Below, piece after piece: positions 8,399 through 17,054 of a stretch of 64,000 nt of DNA. The DNA is from Streptomyces kaniharaensis (GTDB lineage: Bacteria > Actinomycetota > Actinomycetes > Streptomycetales > Streptomycetaceae). The DNA is taken from positions 5,061,501 to 5,125,500 of the forward strand of contig NZ_WBOF01000001.1 of NCBI RefSeq assembly GCF_009569385.1, written 5' to 3'. The number at the start of each line of letters is the position of its first letter. Positions within the stretch are counted from its first letter, which is position 1. A program made the translations under genes and the position numbers. The notes below the pieces were generated by a model that did no database searches, was not told where the DNA came from, and was given only the letters and a program-made list of their open reading frames with translations.

Positions 8399-8719
8399 GG
8401 GCGGGAAACGGGCGTAGGGACGGGGACCGGGACGGGCGATGACATCCACGTGGTGACGGCCCCGGCCACCCGCCCGGAGCAGCACCCGGCCACCCGTCCG
8501 GCCCTCCCGAGTAGCGGCCAGGCGGGCGGTATGGCATACGACACCGGCCCGTCGGACGGTGGGTGCGTGCAAGGCTCGAACGGGCACCCGTATTCTGGGC
8601 CTCCACAACCGGCAGCCCGACCGCGCGACCCCCGGGCCCCACACCCGGGACACCCCGCGCGATCGGTCCGCCGCCCCTCGCCGCCAGCCCCGCCGTCGTC
8701 GCCCAGAACCGGACCTCAC
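8399..8719. other. Intergenic region with candidate promoter
   Basis: This 321-bp gap holds imperfect ACGGGCGTAGGG repeats just after the LMF1-like stop (about 8385-8440). A candidate promoter has -10 TATTCT at 8591-8596 with a weak -35 TGCAAG at 8568-8573 (17-bp spacing), placing the start point about 115 bp before the next gene. No gene is seen. Confidence 0.4.
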
Positions 8720-10849
8720 ATGACAGTGCTTCACTCGCGCAACGCCGACGCAGCCGACCCGGCGGACGTCGCCGACGCCGCAGACGTCAAGGACCCCCAG
8801 GACGCCAAGGCCACCACGGCGGAGCCCGACCTCCGCGAGGACCTCGGCCGCTACGCCGAACTCGGGGCCTTCACCCTCACCGCCGACACCCACGCCTGGT
8901 ACGCGGCGGTCGACACCATCGCCACCCCCGAGGACGCCCGCGCGGCCTCCACGGCCCTCGCCGAACTCCGCGGCTGCGACCTCCAGCAGACCTGGGACGC
9001 CGTCACCGCCCTCGCCGCCGACGCCAAGCTCGACGAGCCCGACACCGTCGCCAAGACCGCGCTCCTCGTCGAGATGCTCCAGCGCGTCCACCGCACCTCC
9101 ACCATCCTCACCGTGGCCGCCTACGACGCCGACCTCGACGCCCTCACCGCCGCCACCGCCGACAGCGCCTGGCGGCGCGAGCGCGGCATCAAGCTCTCCT
9201 GGCTGCGCGCCCGCGTCCTGCGCAAGCAGGCCGCCGCCCTCGCCACCGACCGCCGCACCCGCCGCGAGGACCTGCACGAGGCACTCACCTCCGCCGAGAT
9301 CGAGCGCCGCGCCTGGGCCGTCCTCGCCCCCACCGGCACCCTCCCGGCCGCCCCCGCCGACGGCGCCCTGGTCGAGCGGACCGCGCAGACCTTCGACGCG
9401 ATCAACGCCGGGCTGCGCGAACTCGCCCGCGTGCTCCCCGACCACGACCTCGACGGGATCGCCTTCGGTGACCTCGTCGACCTCGTCGAGCGGCTCGCCG
9501 CCGACGAAGGCACCCTCTACCGCCTGCCCACCATCCGCGGCCTGCGCACCACCCTGGAGGAGGCCGGCCTCGGCGAGCTGCTCGCCGAACTCGCCGCCGC
9601 CCAGGCCGACCGCCGCGCCGCCGAGGCCGCCTACACCGCCCGCCAGGCCCTGGCCGGCGGCCAGCGCGACGGGCTCGCGGAGGCAGCGGGGGAGGAGCCG
9701 GCGGAGGAGCCGGTTGCCGAGGTCGAGACCTCGACCGAGGCTCCGGACGTCGAGCCGACCGCGGAGGAGGAGAAGACAGCCGAGGCCGAAGCTGACGCCG
9801 AGACCGAGGCCGAGCCGGCCGTCGTCTCCCTCCCGGCGCCCTCGCCGGCCGCCGACGACCTCGTGGCTGCCGCCACCGCCGCCCTCGCCGAGGCCGCTGC
9901 GGCGGACGAACTCGCGGAGGCTGCTGAGGCCGAAGTCGAAGTCGAGGTCGCCGAGGCCGAAGTCGAGGTCGAGGTTGCCGAGGAGATGCCCGTTCCGGTT
10001 GAGGAGCCGGTGGCCGTCGAGCCCGAGCTGACGTCTGAGCCGGAGGCAGTTGAGGTTGAGGAGCCGGCTGCCGAGGTCGAGGCTGGTGCTGAAGAGCCGG
10101 CTGCCGAGACCGCCGAGCCGGAGGCCGTTGAGGAGGCTCCTACCGTCGAGGCCGAGGTTGAGGTCGTCGACGAGGAGGCTGCCGAGGCTGAGGAGCCGGT
10201 GGCCGTCGAGCCCGAGCTGACGTCTGAGCCGGAGGCCGCTGAGGAGCCGGTTGCCGGGGTTGAGGCTTCTCAGCCGGACGAGGTCGAGGAGGCTCCGGCA
10301 GCCGAGGCCGTCACCGAGGTTGAGGTCGTCGACGAGGCTCCGGGTCCGGTCGAGGTTGAGGTGGAGCCCGCCGTCGAGGTCGAGGCTGTTGTCGAGGAGC
10401 CCGCCGCCGAGCCGGAGGCCGTTGAGGAAGCTCCTGCCGCGGAGGTCGAGGCCGAGGTCGAGGCCGGCGACGAGGAGCCCGTTCCGGCTGAGGAGTCGGC
10501 CGTCGAGCCCGAGCCGGTGGCCGTCGCCGAGGTCGAGGTGGAGGCGGCTCCTGCCGTCGAGGCTGTTGCTGAGGAGCCCGCCGCCGAGCCGGAGGTCGTC
10601 GAGGAGGCTCCCGCCTCCGCCGCCGAGCCCGCCGGGCGGCCGGCGAAGCCGGACTTCACGCCGGGGCGGCCCGTGACCGCCTACTCGGCGGAGGAACTGC
10701 TGGCCGTGGTGCGGTGGGTGGACGGCGACGGTGTCGAGCGCAGTGACGAGGAGCTGCTGCGGGCGGCGATGAAGGAGCTGGGCTTCGGCCGGCTCGGGCC
10801 GCGCATCAAGGAGGCGCTGGGCGCCGCCGTCTCGGCCGCGCGGAGCTGA
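8720..10849 (+). CDS. Highly acidic repeat protein with helicase-like flanking segments
   Basis: This 709-residue protein has three parts. The first ~310 residues are helical and coiled-coil-like (EDLGRYAELGAFTLTADT, YRLPTIRGLRTTLEEAGLG), resembling the helical insert of large actinobacterial SF1-type helicases. Residues about 320-640 are Ala/Glu/Val/Pro low complexity, with near-identical blocks such as EEPVAVEPELTSEPEA. The last ~60 residues (YSAEELLAVVRWVDGDGVE, LLRAAMKELGFGRLGPRIKE) resemble the small C-terminal domain of the same helicases. No Walker or helicase motifs are present, so it is not a motor. Function is unknown; a DNA- or protein-binding role is inference. ATG 8720 has only a weak GGA upstream; an open frame to 8450 exists. 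Confidence 0.8.
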   Translation: MTVLHSRNADAADPADVADAADVKDPQDAKATTAEPDLREDLGRYAELGAFTLTADTHAWYAAVDTIATPEDARAASTALAELRGCDLQQTWDAVTALAADAKLDEPDTVAKTALLVEMLQRVHRTSTILTVAAYDADLDALTAATADSAWRRERGIKLSWLRARVLRKQAAALATDRRTRREDLHEALTSAEIERRAWAVLAPTGTLPAAPADGALVERTAQTFDAINAGLRELARVLPDHDLDGIAFGDLVDLVERLAADEGTLYRLPTIRGLRTTLEEAGLGELLAELAAAQADRRAAEAAYTARQALAGGQRDGLAEAAGEEPAEEPVAEVETSTEAPDVEPTAEEEKTAEAEADAETEAEPAVVSLPAPSPAADDLVAAATAALAEAAAADELAEAAEAEVEVEVAEAEVEVEVAEEMPVPVEEPVAVEPELTSEPEAVEVEEPAAEVEAGAEEPAAETAEPEAVEEAPTVEAEVEVVDEEAAEAEEPVAVEPELTSEPEAAEEPVAGVEASQPDEVEEAPAAEAVTEVEVVDEAPGPVEVEVEPAVEVEAVVEEPAAEPEAVEEAPAAEVEAEVEAGDEEPVPAEESAVEPEPVAVAEVEVEAAPAVEAVAEEPAAEPEVVEEAPASAAEPAGRPAKPDFTPGRPVTAYSAEELLAVVRWVDGDGVERSDEELLRAAMKELGFGRLGPRIKEALGAAVSAARS
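9690..10630 (+). repeat. Low-complexity Glu/Ala/Val/Pro coding repeats
   Basis: About 940 bp of GAG/GCC/GTC/CCG-rich imperfect repeats encode the acidic middle of the gene at 8720-10849. A longer duplicated block, GAGGAGCCGGTGGCCGTCGA followed by GCCCGAGCTGACGTCTGAG, appears near 10002 and again near 10190, showing internal duplication. Confidence 0.8.
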
Positions 10850-10866
10850 CGCCGAGCAACGCCACA

Positions 10867-10906
10867 CGGAGGGCCCGGGACGCGAGCGTGCGTCCCGGGC
10901 CCTCCG
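10867..10906. terminator. Bidirectional hairpin terminator
   Basis: CGGAGGGCCCGGGACGC (10867-10883) pairs perfectly with GCGTCCCGGGCCCTCCG (10890-10906), 17 bp with a six-base loop. It lies between two convergent genes ending at 10849 and 10910 and can serve both. Confidence 0.85.
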
Positions 10907-10909
10907 CTG

Positions 10910-11929
10910 TCAGCCCGCCTTGTTCCAGGGCTGGCTGGACATCAGCGCCTTGACGTTGGCGACGTAGCTCGGGTTGGGGATGACGAGGCTGCCGACGGTC
11001 TGACCGGTGGCGGGGTCGGTGACGGTGTTGTAGTGCACGTTGCCCGCGCCCGCGTTGTAGGCGGAGATGACCAGGTCGAGCAGTGGCGTCCTGCCGGTGG
11101 CGGCGTCGGGAGAGAGGTCGTACTTGCCTCCGAAGGAGGAGTCGCCGAAGTAGGCGACCAGCCAGTCGAGCAGCTGGGTGCCGAGCTGGACGTTTCCGGC
11201 GAGCGTCTTCGGGTCCGAGTCGGTGCCGAACTTGTTGTGCATCCAGCTGACGGTGTTCGGCATGATCTGCATGGTGCCGATGCCGCCGTCGCAGGCGAGG
11301 ATGCCTGACTGCCAGCCGCTCTCCTGCCAGGCGATGGCCTTTACCAGGTTGACGGGCAGCGGTGGGAGCTTGTCGGTGCCGCCGTTGCTGAGACTGAGCG
11401 TCCGGGGCTGGCCCGCGGCGGACGCGAGGGCCGCGCCGACGGCCTCCTTGGGCTCGTCGGGCTGGGGCTTGCTCGGCTGGCAGCCGCTCTGCAACGGAGG
11501 GACGTGCGGGGTCGCGGGTGCGGGCGGCGGCGGGGGTGCGACGGGGCCGGGCTTGGCGGTCGGTGCGGGGGCCGCCACGACGGGGGCGGCCTGCGCGAAG
11601 CCCTTGTCGGCGCTCCCGGCGGACGGCTTGGTCGCGCCGGGCTTGGTGGTGCTCGGCGTCGCGGTCGGGCTGGGCCTGGCCGACTTGCTAGCCGTCGGGC
11701 TAGGGCTGCCGGTGTCTCCGGGGCTCGCCGTCGGCGACGGTGTCGCGGTCGCGGACGGGCTCGCGCCGGGCGTGTCCGTGGCCGAGGCGGCCGCGGCCGC
11801 CGCCGTCGTGTTCGGCGCCGCGTCGGTGCGGGTGTCGGCGGGCTTGCTGCCGCACCCGGCCAGGACGGCCGTCGAGACGGCCGCGGCCGACACCATCACC
11901 AGCGCACGCCGGGATGTGCTCACTGCCAT
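10910..11929 (-). CDS. Lytic transglycosylase (SLT domain) lipoprotein
   Basis: The 339-residue precursor has a lipoprotein signal ending in the lipobox VLAGC (about residue 25), then ~120 residues of Ala/Pro/Ser/Thr-rich linker that probably spans the cell wall. A C-terminal SLT domain follows with the catalytic Glu in IAWQESGWQS, the GGIGTMQIMPNT motif and ISAYNAGAGNV. Such enzymes cleave peptidoglycan glycan strands during growth or division. ATG 11929 is preceded by GGGGGG at good spacing and gives a proper signal peptide; the upstream in-frame ATG at 11950 is less likely. It shares a bidirectional terminator with the convergent acidic protein gene. Confidence 0.9.
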   Translation of the reverse strand: MAVSTSRRALVMVSAAAVSTAVLAGCGSKPADTRTDAAPNTTAAAAAASATDTPGASPSATATPSPTASPGDTGSPSPTASKSARPSPTATPSTTKPGATKPSAGSADKGFAQAAPVVAAPAPTAKPGPVAPPPPPAPATPHVPPLQSGCQPSKPQPDEPKEAVGAALASAAGQPRTLSLSNGGTDKLPPLPVNLVKAIAWQESGWQSGILACDGGIGTMQIMPNTVSWMHNKFGTDSDPKTLAGNVQLGTQLLDWLVAYFGDSSFGGKYDLSPDAATGRTPLLDLVISAYNAGAGNVHYNTVTDPATGQTVGSLVIPNPSYVANVKALMSSQPWNKAG

Positions 11930-11977
11930 GTGGTTCCCCCCACTCTTCACCGGCGGGCCCGGTGAATGGCGGTCATC

Positions 11978-12784
11978 CTACGATGCGTTGATCCCGCCTT
12001 GTACGAACGGGTGGCCCAACGCCTCGGCGAGGACGGCCGGGGCCGTCACCAGCGAGGGTCCGTACCACGTCAGATGGCGTCCGCTGACCAGTGCCACGGG
12101 GACGTCTGGGAACGCCTCCGGGCCGTCGTCCGCGGCGAAGCGGTACGGTTCGTCCGGCAGGACCACCAAGTCCGGGGTGCAGGCCAGCAGTTCCGGCAGC
12201 GGGACGGCCGGGTAGCGCTCGGCGTGGCCGGCGTGGACGAGCCGCACGCCGAGGTGCCGCAGCAGGTCACCGGCGAAGGTGTCGCGGCCGAGGACCATCC
12301 ACGGGCGGCGCCAGATGGGTACGATCGCCCGCGGTTCGTCTGACCGCGGGCGCACCTCGCGCCACGCGGCCTCGGCCTCGTCCAGCCAGGCCGGGCGCGG
12401 CAGCCCGCAGGCGGCGGTGAGCAGCCGGTCGAGCGAGCGGAACGCGTCGTCGAGGGTGCGGATGTCGGTGACCCACACCGGCACACCGGCCGCCCGCAGC
12501 GCGTCCAGGTCGGGCCGCCGGTTCTCCTCGTCGTTGGCGAGGACGAGGTCCGGGGCGAGCGCGAGGATGCGCGGCACGTCCGGGTTCTTGGTGCCGCCGA
12601 TCCGGGGAACGACGAGTCCGGCCGGGTGGCTGCACCAGTCGGTGGCGCCGGCCAGCAGCTCGGGCGCGGTGGCAGCGACGGCCTCGGTCAGCGACGGCAC
12701 CAGCGAGACGACCCGCCGCACCGGGCCCGGGCCGATCCGGACGGGCAGGTCGAGATCGTCCCGCAGGACGGTGGGAGCGGACAT
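11978..12784 (-). CDS. Helical backbone metal receptor (BtuF/TroA-like), no signal peptide
   Basis: The 268 residues match the type III periplasmic-binding fold used for cobalamin and metal chelates: RRVVSLVPSLTEAVAATAPELLAGATDWCSHP, RIGGTKNPDVPRILALAPDLVLANDEENR, and the C-terminal domain with FAGDLLRHLG. No signal peptide or lipobox is present and no permease follows on this strand, so it may act in the cytoplasm or be an orphan receptor. It is divergent from the FecBCD-type importer that starts 150 bp away, which suggests a shared metal- or cobalamin-related role. Confidence 0.85.
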   Translation of the reverse strand: MSAPTVLRDDLDLPVRIGPGPVRRVVSLVPSLTEAVAATAPELLAGATDWCSHPAGLVVPRIGGTKNPDVPRILALAPDLVLANDEENRRPDLDALRAAGVPVWVTDIRTLDDAFRSLDRLLTAACGLPRPAWLDEAEAAWREVRPRSDEPRAIVPIWRRPWMVLGRDTFAGDLLRHLGVRLVHAGHAERYPAVPLPELLACTPDLVVLPDEPYRFAADDGPEAFPDVPVALVSGRHLTWYGPSLVTAPAVLAEALGHPFVQGGINAS

Positions 12785-12934
12785 CCGGCCAGCCTACGCC
12801 GACCTCTCCAGCCTGTTGCCGTCGTCTCCGGCCTGGTTGGAAACGTTCGGGAACCCGCCGGGGAATCCGGCCGACTACCTGGTCCGGGTCCGCAGGACGG
12901 GCCCCGAGCACGATCACCGACCAGGAGAGTTCCC

Positions 12935-14026
12935 ATGCGCCCTCGCGTTGTCCGCGCCATCGCGGCCGCCGTCGCCCTGTTCGCCACGGCCACGGCCTGC
13001 GGAAGCAGCGGGGGAGGGGACGGCCGGGGCGCGCAGGACGCCGCCAAGGCCGCCCCAGCCGGCGGCTTCCCCGTCAAGGTCGCCGACTGCGCGGGCAGGG
13101 AGACCACCATCGCCAAGGCACCCGCCAGGATCGTCACCAGCAACGCCGCTGCACTGGAGATGCTGTTGCAGCTCGGCACCGGCGACCGCCTGATCGGCAC
13201 GGGCTTCCCGCCCGGCAAGGGCACCCTGCCGGCGGACCTCGCCGAGCGCGGCGGCAAGGTGCCCGTCCTCGGCGACCGGACCGTCCCCAAGGAGAAACTG
13301 CTCGGCTCCGGCGCCGACCTCTACGTCGACACCTTCAGCGCGATGCCGATGATGGGCGGCGGCGCCACCGGGCCCACCGAGGAGGAGTTCACGGCGGCCG
13401 GCATCCAGCACGTCTTCCTGCTCTCCACGGCCTGCGCCGGCACCCCGAAGGCCGCCAAGGCGCCGCGCACCGACCTCGCCGAGGTCGAGAACGACATCCG
13501 CCGGCTCGGCGCCGTCACCGGTACGGCCGCCCGCGCGGAGGAACTCGTCACCGGCATGGAGCAGCGGATCGGCGAGGTGCGCGCCGCACTCGCCGCGGTT
13601 CCGGACGGGCAGCGGCCGAGCTACTTCGTCTTCGACTTCGACGCCGGTACCAAGCAGCCGACCGCCGTCTGCGGACGGCAGGTCGCCAACGCGGTGATCA
13701 CCCTGGCCGGTGCCCGCAACGTGTTCGCCGACTGCGACGCCGACTTCAAACCCGGCTCCTGGGAGGACGTGATCGCCAAGAACCCGGACTGGATCCAGCT
13801 CGCCGTCCGAAACCGCGGCACCGAGGAGGCCACCCGCAAGGCCTTCGACGACGCCGAGGCGTTCCTGCGGAGCTTCCCGGCCACCCAGGGCCTCAAGGCC
13901 GTCCAGGAGGGGCACTTCGTGCGGATCGGCTCCGAGGTCACCACCATCGCGGGCGTGCGCAACGCCGACGCCGTCCGGCAGATCGCCGCCACCGTCCACC
14001 CGGATCTCGTCAAGGGCGGTCAGTAG
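12935..14026 (+). CDS. ABC transporter substrate-binding lipoprotein, FecB/BtuF type
   Basis: The 363-residue precursor has a lipoprotein signal (RAIAAAVALFATATACGSS, Cys near residue 22) and a PBP type III body: ARIVTSNAAALEMLLQLGTG, GADLYVDTFSAMPMMGGG, a mid-protein GQRPSYFVFDFDAG strand and a C-terminal lobe with ALAGARNVFADC-like sequence. It should capture an iron-siderophore, cobalamin or related chelate for the permease and ATPase encoded next. NCBI-style models also label close relatives as proposed F420-0 transporter components, so the ligand is open. ATG 12935 has AGGAGAG upstream. The permease start lies only three bases beyond its stop. Confidence 0.88.
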   Translation: MRPRVVRAIAAAVALFATATACGSSGGGDGRGAQDAAKAAPAGGFPVKVADCAGRETTIAKAPARIVTSNAAALEMLLQLGTGDRLIGTGFPPGKGTLPADLAERGGKVPVLGDRTVPKEKLLGSGADLYVDTFSAMPMMGGGATGPTEEEFTAAGIQHVFLLSTACAGTPKAAKAPRTDLAEVENDIRRLGAVTGTAARAEELVTGMEQRIGEVRAALAAVPDGQRPSYFVFDFDAGTKQPTAVCGRQVANAVITLAGARNVFADCDADFKPGSWEDVIAKNPDWIQLAVRNRGTEEATRKAFDDAEAFLRSFPATQGLKAVQEGHFVRIGSEVTTIAGVRNADAVRQIAATVHPDLVKGGQ

Positions 14027-14029
14027 AGC

Positions 14030-15160
14030 ATGACGTCGGCCGCCTCCAAGGGCACCTCCCAGGCCGCTTCCACGGCTACCGAGGAAGCCAACGGGAGAGC
14101 CGCCGCCCGCCCGGCCCGCGCCCTGCGGGCCGGGCCACTGGCCGCCTCCCTCGCCGCCGCCCTCGTGCTCGCGCTGACCGCCGCCGTCTCGCTCGGCGCC
14201 GTCGACGTGCCGCCCGGCGAGGTCTGGTCGGTGGTCGCCCGACGGCTCACCGGGCGCGCCCCCGAACCCGGCACCCGCGACCTCATCGTCTGGCAACTGC
14301 GCGTGCCCCGCGCGCTGTTGGCGGCCGTCGTCGGCGCCGGGCTCGGCCTGGTCGGCACCGCCGTCCAGGCCCTCGTCCGCAACCCCCTCGCCGACCCCTA
14401 CCTGCTCGGCATCTCCTCCGGCGCCTCCCTCGGGGCCGTCGCCACCCTCGTCCTCGGCACCTCCCTCGGCCTCGAACTCGGCTTCGGCAGCGCGCTCGGA
14501 CTCGCCGTCTCCCTGGCGGCCTTCGCCGGCGCGCTCGCCGCGTTCTCGCTGGTCTGGCTGCTCGCGCGGCGCGGCAGGCGAGGCTTCTCCCCGTTGCGCC
14601 TGGTCCTCGCCGGCATCGGCATCGCCCAGTTCCTCGGCGGCATCACCAGCTACCTCGTTCTGCAGACCGGCGACGAACAGCAGACCAGGGGCGTCCTGTT
14701 CTGGCTCATGGGCAGCCTCGGCGGCGCCGTCTGGGCCCAACTCGCCGTCCCCGCCGCAGCCGTGGCGCTCGGCCTGGCCCTGCTCCAGGCCCGCGCCCGC
14801 GGACTCAACGCGATGCTCATGGGCGACGAGACCGCCGCCGGACTCGGCGTGGACGTCACCCGGCTGCGCCGCGAGATCTTCGTCGTGACCAGCGTGCTCA
14901 CCGGCGTGCTGGTCGCCGTCTCCGGCGCGATCGGCTTCGTCGGACTGATGGTGCCGCACGTGTGCCGGCTGCTCGTCGGCGGCGACCACCGGCGCCTGCT
15001 GCCGCTGTCCGCGCTCACCGGCGCCCTGCTGCTCGTCGTCGTCGACACCCTCGCCCGCACCGCCCTGGACGGCCAGGAACTGCCGATCGGCGTGGTCACC
15101 GCCGTGCTCGGCGCCCCCACCCTGCTCTACCTGCTGGACCGACGACTGGAGCACAGTTGA
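14030..15160 (+). CDS. FecCD-family ABC transporter permease
   Basis: The 376-residue protein is a typical BtuC/FecCD permease with about ten membrane helices. Signatures include RVPRALLAAVVGAGLGLVGTAVQALVRNPLADPYLLGISSGAS, split across the second and third helices, and the C-terminal GFVGLMVPHVCRLLVG loop that contacts the ATPase. About 35 extra N-terminal residues (Ala/Ser/Thr-rich) precede the first helix. It is the middle gene of an SBP-permease-ATPase operon; its TGA overlaps the TTG start of the ATPase. Confidence 0.93.
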   Translation: MTSAASKGTSQAASTATEEANGRAAARPARALRAGPLAASLAAALVLALTAAVSLGAVDVPPGEVWSVVARRLTGRAPEPGTRDLIVWQLRVPRALLAAVVGAGLGLVGTAVQALVRNPLADPYLLGISSGASLGAVATLVLGTSLGLELGFGSALGLAVSLAAFAGALAAFSLVWLLARRGRRGFSPLRLVLAGIGIAQFLGGITSYLVLQTGDEQQTRGVLFWLMGSLGGAVWAQLAVPAAAVALGLALLQARARGLNAMLMGDETAAGLGVDVTRLRREIFVVTSVLTGVLVAVSGAIGFVGLMVPHVCRLLVGGDHRRLLPLSALTGALLLVVVDTLARTALDGQELPIGVVTAVLGAPTLLYLLDRRLEHS

Positions 15161-15966
15161 GAATCGCCGTCGAGGACCTGAGCGTCGCCCTGTCCGGACG
15201 GACGGTGGTGGCCGGCGTCCACCTGGTCGCGAAGGAGGGGGAGATCGCCGGACTGGTCGGACCCAACGGCAGCGGCAAGTCCAGCCTGCTGCGCACCGTC
15301 TACCGGCACCTGCGGCCGAGCGCCGGGCGGGTGCTGCTGGCCGGACGGGAGTTGGACGAGCTCAGCCCCGCACAGTCCGCCCGGCACATCGCCGCCCTGC
15401 CGCAGGAGCGGGGTGGGGACTTCGAGTTGACCGTCCGCGAGGTCGTCGCGATGGGCCGCACCCCCTACAAGCGGGCGTTCGCCGCGGACGACGCCGAGGA
15501 CCACCGGATCGTCGCCGAGGCGCTGGTGCGGGTCGGCATGACGGACGCCGCCGCGCGCCGGTTCGCCCAGCTGTCCGGCGGCGAACGCCAGCGGGTGCTG
15601 CTGGCCCGAGCACTCGCCCAGCAGCCGGACGTCCTGGTGCTGGACGAGCCGACCAACCACCTGGACGTCCGGCACCAGGTCGAACTCCTCGCCCTGCTGA
15701 GGGAACAGCGCCGTACCACCCTCGTCGCGCTGCACGACCTCAACGCCGCCGCCTCGGTCTGCGACCGGCTGCACGTCCTGCACCGCGGCACCCTGGTGGC
15801 GTCCGGGGCGCCGCGCGAGGTACTCACTGCCGAACTGCTGGCCGAGGTGTTCGGCGTGCGGGCGGCCGTGGTCGAACACCCCCTCACCGGCGACCCGTTG
15901 ATCGCCTTCGATCACCGCACGCCCGCGGATGTGCCCCCGCGGCCCGCTCGTCAGACGATCTCGTAG
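15157..15966 (+). CDS. ABC transporter ATP-binding protein, FecE/BtuD type
   Basis: The 269-residue ATPase has Walker A GPNGSGKSS (about residues 35-43), Q-loop PQERGGDFELTV, signature LSGGERQR, Walker B VLVLDEPTNHLD and H-loop VALHDLNAA. It starts at TTG 15157, whose TTGA overlaps the permease stop, with GGAG about five bases upstream. The upstream reading frame to 14962 is within the permease gene and is rejected. It energises uptake of the chelate bound by the lipoprotein at 12935. Its last 16 bases overlap the 3' end of the convergent isonitrile synthase gene. Confidence 0.93.
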   Translation: MRIAVEDLSVALSGRTVVAGVHLVAKEGEIAGLVGPNGSGKSSLLRTVYRHLRPSAGRVLLAGRELDELSPAQSARHIAALPQERGGDFELTVREVVAMGRTPYKRAFAADDAEDHRIVAEALVRVGMTDAAARRFAQLSGGERQRVLLARALAQQPDVLVLDEPTNHLDVRHQVELLALLREQRRTTLVALHDLNAAASVCDRLHVLHRGTLVASGAPREVLTAELLAEVFGVRAAVVEHPLTGDPLIAFDHRTPADVPPRPARQTIS

Positions 15967-16952
15967 TGGCTCGGGCGGCCGTCGCGCTCGACCAGCCGCC
16001 CGACCTTCGCGGCGTCCTCGCTGCGCAGCAACTCCCAGCGGCCGTCGGCTCGGTGGAGCACGGAGGAGTGCCAGGGCGTCATCCAGCTGTCGGCCGCCTC
16101 CAGCAGCCGGATGCCGAACTTCAGCACCCCCGCCCTCTGCGGGTGGATCGACAGCCGGAACGAACGCGGGTGCTGCTCGGCGATCAGGTTGCCCCAGGCG
16201 CGGCTGCGCTGCATCACGCCGTAGGCGCGGCGGCGGCAGTCGCGCTGGAGCGCCGACCTGGTGCCGGTGAAGCCGACGGTGTCCCCGGTGAGGAAGCGGG
16301 TGATGCCCCGGTAGAGGCGCAGCGTCTCCTCGTCCGTCAGGATCTGCTCGCGCAACTCCTCGACGCTCGGCGCGTACCGGTCGTGGACGCGGGCGCGCTT
16401 CTCGTCGAACGGCAGGTCGCCGAGGACGGCCCGCAGGTCGAAGGTGGTCAGGTGGGTCAGGCCCTCGCGCTCGATCATCGCGGCCAACTCGTCCGAGTAG
16501 TCGTCGATGTGGTCGTCGGGGACGTGGATCAGATCGCCGAAGAGGTGCCCGTCCGAGCAGATCAGGATCCGCGCGCCGGGCTCGTAGAGGGCGCCGATCT
16601 CCCCGCAGAGCCCGTTGAGGAAGGTGAGGGACAGGCGCTCGCCCTCGTCGGGCAGGTGGCCGAGCACCTTCGCCGGGTTCGGTGACTTGCAGGGGAAGCC
16701 GGGAAGCGTGAACAGGATCGGGTCGCCCGCGGCGATGAAGTCGACGAGCTGCTCCAGTTGGAGTGGGAAGTGGCCCGGCGTTGCGTCGAGTTCGGGGTCG
16801 GAGGCGCGGCGGTGCGGGAGCAGCAGGCCGAGGATGCGGGCGGCGAGCTCGTCGGCGCCCGCTCGGCCGGGCGGGGAGGTCCGGGCACCGCCGCGAACGG
16901 TGGAGACGGGGGAAGGGGCGGAACTGCTTGGAAGGGTGCCGACGGGCGGCAT
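15951..16952 (-). CDS. Isonitrile (isocyanide) synthase, PvcA/IsnA/DIT1 family
   Basis: The 333 residues match the PvcA/Dit1 family: ILGLLLPHRRASDPELD, PGFPCKSPNPAKVLGHLPDE, SLTFLNGLCGEIGALYEPG, ICSDGHLFGDL followed by DHIDDYSDEL, and a C-terminal AWGNLIAEQHPRSFRLSIHPQ segment. Known members (PvcA, IsnA, fungal XanB) turn the amino group of tyrosine or tryptophan into an isonitrile using ribulose-5-phosphate as the carbon source. A GGAGGA ribosome site lies six bases before ATG 16952. The usual partner, an Fe/2-oxoglutarate oxygenase (PvcB/IsnB), is absent; a P450 and an MFS exporter lie upstream on the same strand, pointing to a minimal isonitrile pathway. Substrate and product cannot be read from sequence. 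Confidence 0.9.
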   Translation of the reverse strand: MPPVGTLPSSSAPSPVSTVRGGARTSPPGRAGADELAARILGLLLPHRRASDPELDATPGHFPLQLEQLVDFIAAGDPILFTLPGFPCKSPNPAKVLGHLPDEGERLSLTFLNGLCGEIGALYEPGARILICSDGHLFGDLIHVPDDHIDDYSDELAAMIEREGLTHLTTFDLRAVLGDLPFDEKRARVHDRYAPSVEELREQILTDEETLRLYRGITRFLTGDTVGFTGTRSALQRDCRRRAYGVMQRSRAWGNLIAEQHPRSFRLSIHPQRAGVLKFGIRLLEAADSWMTPWHSSVLHRADGRWELLRSEDAAKVGRLVERDGRPSHYEIV

Positions 16953-17054
16953 GCTGGTCCTCCACGGAACGTCGTACGGGCTTCGGGCAGGGCGGAGCCG
17001 CTCCCCGGCTGTGTGCGGAAGGGGCGCCGGGGTGCCGGGGAGTGGCGTGGCCGA

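Noticed and set aside
9690..10630. CRISPR-like or satellite array
   Set aside because: The repeats are irregular, keep the reading frame, and encode a low-complexity acidic protein segment; there are no spacers.
8315..10867. Long minus-strand open frame rich in Leu/Gly/Arg across the acidic protein gene
   Set aside because: It is the antisense of a Glu/Ala/Val repeat region; codon pattern and family-like flanking segments support only the plus strand.
12785..12934. Possible cobalamin riboswitch between the BtuF-like and FecB-like genes
   Set aside because: The 150-bp divergent gap is too short for a full cobalamin riboswitch plus promoters and no conserved B12-box-like sequence was seen.
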